Below, one piece after another: positions 6,327 to 10,224 of a stretch of DNA of 10,224 bases. Numbering within the stretch: the first letter of the stretch is position 1; each line of letters begins with the position of its first letter. The notes beneath the pieces were generated by a model. That model was not told where the DNA came from. It ran no database searches and saw nothing but the letters and a program-made list of their open reading frames with translations. Location of the stretch: positions 1 to 10,224 of the forward strand of contig JABANP010000966.1 in assembly GCA_013115135.1 (NCBI GenBank), written 5' to 3'. The DNA comes from Perkinsus olseni (taxonomy: Eukaryota; Perkinsozoa; Perkinsida; Perkinsidae). The translations under genes were made by a program, and so were the position numbers.

Positions 6327-7798
6327 TCATCGTGTGGACATTTCATCATCCATGTACAGCGGCGCTGTTGGGTCGGTACCTGGCCCAATAGTGCTCAAAT
6401 CACACAGCACGAAAGCGGCAATGCTACCAGCCAACACCTTCAGCATGAACATCGCCAAATCACGACTACTCCAATAACAGGAGTGCGCGCTGATGATGCT
6501 CATCCGGTGCACTGAGTGGACGATGCCCTCCGTGGTGGACTCCTGCAGTATGTAGTCGACCCGGTGGCGTGTCTCTGAAGGTCAGACCGGCTCCGGCAAG
6601 GAGAAGCCGCCGCGGGGTCCGTACCCTCTTCTGAGCAGACCTCAGGGAGTGCGTCCTCGAACGGCGGGTCCTCTGCAGTGAGACCGGAGAACATCAGTTG
6701 TATCCACGACAACTGCCCCTTGGCGTCACTGATGTCACGTTGCCACAGTTTGTTCGACCTGAAAACATCACCAGAACGGTCAGCCTCTCCTCAACGGCCC
6801 ACCTGAGTTCATTATCCTGCCAATGGGGCAACACCAAGGGCTCCCGGGGATAATGCTCGGCCATCAGAGGGTCGAGTCGAAACGCCACCGGGTCATGCGC
6901 ATGGAATATGTTATACACATCCAGTCGACTTGGCAAGTCGAATCTTTCCTCAGCCGAATCATCACTATTGGCGATGCTCAGGAAGACGGCCAAAGGAGAC
7001 CCCCACAGAAAAAGACGATCTACTTCGAATTCCAACAGATTCGGTTGCTCCTTCAGTATATCATGGATGATGACGCTTCCTAACGAATGCCCAACTAGCG
7101 ACACTCGGCTGCCAGCAAATCGCTGTGGGTTGGATGCTCTCAGATGTGCGACAATCTCGTTGAGAAGCTCCGTCACCGTAGAGAGTATCAGCTCCCTTTT
7201 GTCGGGTGTGATGTAATAAATAACGTCAGCAATGGCCACATTAAGGAGCATTCGAGTGTCCCGATGCTGTTCACCGCCCGACCGAAGGGGCGTTATCTTC
7301 TCGAACATGCGCCTTTGCGAGTCACAGACGTGCCGCTTCCAATTGACCATTTCAATGTGGCAATCGACCTTCATAGACCAGAACCTGTCCAGAGCGTCGA
7401 ATGGCGGAAGGGAAGATTCACCCACCAGTGAAGCCTGACGAACTCGAAGGTCTCCCTCATAACTTCGAGATTTCTATCCAGATTCTCATCGTCTGTCCCC
7501 ATGCCATGCACCACTAAAATGATGTGATCGATTGAATCATGCCCACCGTTCATCCGCAGGGATGGGCCTGCGACCACCGGCCGTCCCATCATGAGGCTTC
7601 CATCATCAATACCCGTTGCCATTCCGTTAGCATCAGCCTCGTCATCATCGGTCGGCTCCTTCTTCGAGTTCACCTCTGCAGCAGACAGGCTGCACAGAAG
7701 TGACCAGTAAGGATGGTACCAGCAGGCGGAGGGTGATACAACTCCTCCTTGAACCCCACAACCACCGACTCCAACTCGCAATCTGGGCTCGCCAAGTA
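6327..7798 (-). CDS. DDHD-domain hydrolase copy 2, lacking exons 1-3
   Basis: Exons equivalent to 4-8 of the first copy are present at 7720-7798, 7426-7675, 6803-7384, 6625-6758 and 6327-6574. Their introns are intact and there is no stop or frameshift. The deletion at 7834/7835 removed exons 1-3 and the 5' splice site of intron 3, so exon 4 has no normal partner. The first usable in-frame ATG is in exon 5 at 7622. It would give about 386 residues that keep the HGMG motif, GHSLG and the D-D-H-D residues, so a catalytically complete short form is possible. In the largest exon I count 9 synonymous changes against 8 nonsynonymous ones in 6 codons (R/K, K/E twice, G/E, T/I, S/A), fewer nonsynonymous per site than neutrality predicts. 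It could be a recent pseudogene or a functional short paralogue. Confidence 0.7.
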
Positions 7799-7833
7799 CT
7801 GACGAAGCAGCGAGACTATGAGATGAGCTGATG

Positions 7834-7835
7834 GC
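7834..7835. other. Junction of a 499-bp deletion relative to unit 1
   Basis: The sequences match unit 1 up to 2446 on the left and from 2946 on the right, so 2447-2945 is absent. The missing part contains lipase exons 1-3, the intron 3 donor, and the first exon of the tentative plus-strand gene. Because the segment is coding in unit 1, loss in unit 2 is more likely than gain in unit 1. No long repeat flanks the breakpoints. Confidence 0.9.
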
Positions 7836-7853
7836 TGAGCCGCGCACTGTTAG

Positions 7854-8436
7854 TCTGTCTTCAACTGTGCACATCGGCAGGCGTCCAAGCCGGAACCGTA
7901 AGCGTTGGGCTATAAACTCACACACACGTCCACCTGCTCTTCGGTAGTCATTCCCTGGCCGTTTGGTATTCAGTGCTGGACGTACTAACTTCGGTATCTA
8001 TTGCGTCACTGCTGGTCATAATACAGCGCACTCTCATCGAAGGGCGCTGCCGTCTTGCAGGTCGCTGGTCTCCTCCGCTCAGTTGCTACCGTAGGCCTCC
8101 CAACCCACGAGTCGAAGCATGCACGTTTTCCTCAGATTTTCCTGCCTTCAGCCGTACCATGCTCACTGTTCGGCGGTCGACACGCGGGAATATTGTTTTA
8201 TTGTCTTCTGCTAGGCTCCAGTGAATCACCTTTGGACTGTTGTTGATTGATTGACATTAACCTGTCTTATAGTTATCTGTTTATTGCGTTGCCCGGTTCA
8301 TATTTCCCTGATATCGGTACAACCAGCACTCCACCAACTCGTAGATACCAAAACTTCACCAACTAAAGTCACTACTACTGCAACGGAAACGGTTGCCGAA
8401 ACGGCTAGAGTATGCCCATTAATTCACCCACACTGA
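7854..8436 (+). pseudogene. Copy 2 of the tentative membrane-protein gene, 5' exon deleted
   Basis: These are the counterparts of exons 2-5 of the gene at 2834-3541: 7854-7897, 7948-8014, 8061-8220 and 8273-8436. The first exon with its ATG lies in the 499-bp deletion. Splice sites are kept; the first remaining intron is 6 nt longer (7898-7947). The downstream exons remain open. If the first copy is not a gene, this is simply conserved intergenic DNA. If it is a gene, this copy lacks its start unless it has acquired another one. Confidence 0.2.
7857..7945 (-). repeat. Inverted dispersed element, copy A of unit 2
   Basis: This corresponds to 2962-3050 with a few substitutions and a 6-bp gain in the flanking CA-rich run. 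The 499-bp deletion junction (7834/7835) begins about 20 bp from it, on the gene side. The element itself survived and now sits directly in front of the remnant of lipase intron 3. Confidence 0.58.
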
Positions 8437-8572
8437 AGAGCCCTATTCGAGTGTCTTGACAAATCACACTTGGACTATCAATCTAATAGTGTCCAACCCA
8501 GCTCGCACTGACACCGGTATCGCTTCCTCATACCTGGCAGGGGGCGATCGATTCTCGTAGCAGCCGATGGGC

Positions 8573-9202
8573 CTACCACTCCCTGTGTTCAACCTTCAAT
8601 GCCTCGACACAGCGTTTTAGTATCTTTGCATCCGTTTCTGACGAGAGTTGACCTTTGTACCGCGACAAGCGATCGAGCAGCTCCGCGATGGAACTAGTCT
8701 GAAGAACCAACGCTAGACAGGGACGGCCCGAGACTGATGCCGACCAGCGTATCATAGTCGCCTCCGTCAAGCCGCTCGACCGTTTCGAGCCTCGCCACAC
8801 AGAAGAGCAGAGCGCTGATGCAACAGTGCAATGTTGGGGACTTCCGGACCATCACCTGAGCCGACCCGAGCTGAGCCGGAGTGTGCCGAGGAATCTTCCT
8901 ACCTCCTGAAGCACCGTGAGGTCGATGGCCGTATCCACTACGCTGGCCGATCTTGACAAAGCCTCTCCTGCAGCTCGGAGATATCGGCTGGCGAGAGTGA
9001 AGTCCTGAAGGGCCCAGGCCTGGAGAAGGGATCTACTCAGGGTCTTACTCCAGCTACGATCACTGACCCGGTGGATGGAGCGTAGGAGACGCAACTGAGG
9101 AAAATTATCTGCCCGACCGTCAGCGACGAGATGGAACTTCTGGAGGTGGGCAGTTTGGGACCCTAGTCGAGCTTTCAGTGACTCCTCCTTAGTTGACCTC
9201 AT
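8573..9202 (-). CDS. Unrecognised helix-rich protein, three exons (copy 2)
   Basis: This is the unit 2 copy of the gene at 3678-4307, with exons 8903-9202, 8745-8855 and 8573-8698 and the same splice sites, including both adjacent alternative introns (8856-8902 and 8815-8855). The last exon is identical to copy 1. Near the N terminus I count five amino acid changes (two Glu/Lys, Val/Ala, Pro/Ser, His/Asp) against one silent change. Beyond about 9110 there is only one change, a Cys/Phe near 8803. This contrast suggests that the true start may lie inside the currently modelled first exon, or that the N terminus is unconstrained. No function can be named. Confidence 0.48.
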
Positions 9203-9323
9203 CCTCTTGGCGACCCTTGTAGGGTCTCTTATTGTTATGGGAATATCCTTTTCCAAGGCACAGTAGACTTGCCGTCGTCCACTGCTACATTCCTTGAACA
9301 GTCTATCATTTATACTCAGGAAT

Positions 9324-9407
9324 ATGTTTTTCCTATTGCTCCTCTGGCGTGGTTGTGTTTTCAGTGGTGGCTGTTGTGGATGGAAGAAGACCCCTCAATA
9401 TTTTTAA
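9324..9407 (+). CDS. Possible 27-residue hydrophobic/Cys micro-ORF (copy 2)
   Basis: This is the unit 2 counterpart of 4429-4512 and is identical in sequence. The same doubts apply: with no differences between copies, coding and regulatory conservation cannot be told apart. Confidence 0.15.
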   Translation: MFFLLLLWRGCVFSGGCCGWKKTPQYF

Positions 9408-9832
9408 TAGTCGTTTTTGCAACCGCAACGAGGTAACTACGCGGTGTTGTCGTCGAACCTGTCGAAAGAAGACTACGGCAAATCGGGAGCCAGAAATGGG
9501 ATCATTATCATCAGAAACCTCTGAGGTGAAGGCCTCAGCTGGGAATGGTGGATTGTTCGGAACCGCCCTGTTTCTTCCTCAAAGTTCATACGGTGACAAT
9601 CCTGAACAGCTGGAAAAGAGCGCTGAATGAATTTACTCTACCAGTCGAGACTCGACCGATTGACCTTGAATACACGGTCAGGTATTCGTAAGAGAATTCA
9701 AGTTTTCGATACGAAAGTACATGGACAAAGAGTACTCCGCTTCGGAGAAGTACACCGATTTAAAAAGCTATTTACAATACCTATCCATCACGATCATCTG
9801 AGCAGTCCAATCAACATTTTTTTCGTAGATAA

Positions 9833-9928
9833 CATTCTCTCACATCCGGCGTAGGTGTGTGTTTGTGGTCCACCGCTTACGGTTCCGGCTTAGTCAGACT
9901 CGAAGCGGAAGTGCTCAGTTGGAGACTT
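9833..9928 (+). repeat. Inverted dispersed element, copy B of unit 2
   Basis: This corresponds to 4945-5040. The long block starts at 9868 and carries one change (TCCACC for TCCAAC) that would weaken the proposed TCCAAC/GTTGGA pairing. CAGTTGGAGAC at 9916-9926 is unchanged. Confidence 0.58.
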
Positions 9929-9975
9929 TCTGTAGCGTCGACATGGAGTGCAACCAGACAGAGTGCAATCAGGCG

Positions 9976-10001
9976 TAGGTAGTTGAGCTACCGTAGCTAC
10001 C
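9976..10001 (+). promoter_or_regulatory. Conserved overlapping hairpins, copy 2
   Basis: This is an identical counterpart of 5088-5113, directly before the ATG at 10002. Confidence 0.35.
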
Positions 10002-10184
10002 ATGGATGCGTCCTTCGCGGAAACTCCCTTGATTTCAACATCAACACTCGTGCTAGCAGCATTCCATTTCTTATTCGATGCCGAAACTTCTTGTTCCCCT
10101 CCGGCAAATTCTACGTCGATTCACCGAGGCCGACCAATCTGCGCTATACTACATATAACTTTGTTCCACTCGTCACTCAACTGA
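10002..10184 (+). CDS. Possible 60-residue micro-ORF (copy 2, altered C terminus)
   Basis: This is the unit 2 counterpart of the ORF at 5114. The start context and the upstream hairpin are unchanged. Near 10096-10099 this copy lacks 56 bp relative to unit 1, so the frame runs past the unit 1 stop and ends at 10184 after 60 residues. The lost segment lies between two CTCCGG hexamers in unit 1, which fits slippage or short-repeat recombination. Either form could be the ancestral one. Confidence 0.22.
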   Translation: MDASFAETPLISTSTLVLAAFHFLFDAETSCSPPANSTSIHRGRPICAILHITLFHSSLN

Positions 10185-10224
10185 TAACTCGACAACATAG
10201 CATACAAACGAAACTCTAATTCAC

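Larger units (their letters stand above)
9203..10001. other. Region upstream of the helix-rich gene, copy 2
   Basis: This is the counterpart of 4308-5113. It contains the identical block at 9301-9411, an open plus-strand frame from about 9349 to 9630 whose N-terminal part is frameshifted in unit 1, the inverted element at 9833-9928 and the hairpin at 9976-10001. Confidence 0.55.
5395..10224 (+). repeat. Tandem repeat unit 2 (4.83 kb, with deletions)
   Basis: This is the second direct copy of the unit. It differs from unit 1 by a 499-bp deletion at the 7834/7835 junction, a 6-bp gain near 7928-7933, a net 56-bp loss near 10096-10099, and scattered substitutions. Its last base corresponds to 5392 of unit 1, two bases before a further unit would begin. 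The array could therefore continue beyond the window. Confidence 0.97.

Noticed and set aside
7371..7925. 184-codon minus-strand ORF joining lipase exon 5 to sequence beyond the deletion
   Set aside because: It reads exon 4 in the wrong frame. The spliced model with the 44-nt intron restores the frame that continues from exon 4 in the first copy.

Overview
This is eukaryotic nuclear DNA. No bacterial operon logic (ribosome binding sites, long uninterrupted ORFs) fits it. The recognisable proteins can only be assembled by removing very short GT-AG introns, mostly 41-50 nt. A protist is the most likely source. A compact alveolate such as Perkinsus is my best guess from the short introns, roughly balanced base composition and gene types, but nothing here proves the taxon.

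Layout: the window is two head-to-tail copies of one gene-bearing unit. Unit 1 is 1-5394. Unit 2 is 5395-10224 and stops two bases short of where a third unit would begin. Each unit carries, in window order: (a) a minus-strand gene for a small secreted cysteine-rich protein with a PAN/Apple-like core; (b) a minus-strand gene for an intracellular DDHD-type phospholipase A1-like hydrolase, with eight exons assembled in unit 1; (c) a tentative plus-strand gene for a hydrophobic, probably membrane protein that diverges from the lipase; (d) a minus-strand, intron-containing gene for an unrecognised helix-rich protein; and (e) two possible plus-strand micro-ORFs and a conserved hairpin near the unit end.

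The copies are not equal. Unit 2 lacks 499 bp (unit 1 positions 2447-2945). The loss removes lipase exons 1-3 and the first exon of the tentative divergent gene, but spares the element upstream of the lipase start and the whole catalytic part. Divergence between copies is patchy: a 389-bp run is identical, while a nearby stretch is only about 88% identical. Substitutions are all synonymous in the PAN-like gene and mostly synonymous by site in the main lipase exon. Both therefore look functional or recently so.

A diverged element of about 85-95 bp occurs twice per unit in inverted orientation, once upstream of the lipase and once upstream of a plus-strand micro-ORF. It is the best candidate here for a shared promoter or leader element. 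I see no rRNA, tRNA, CRISPR array or transposase.
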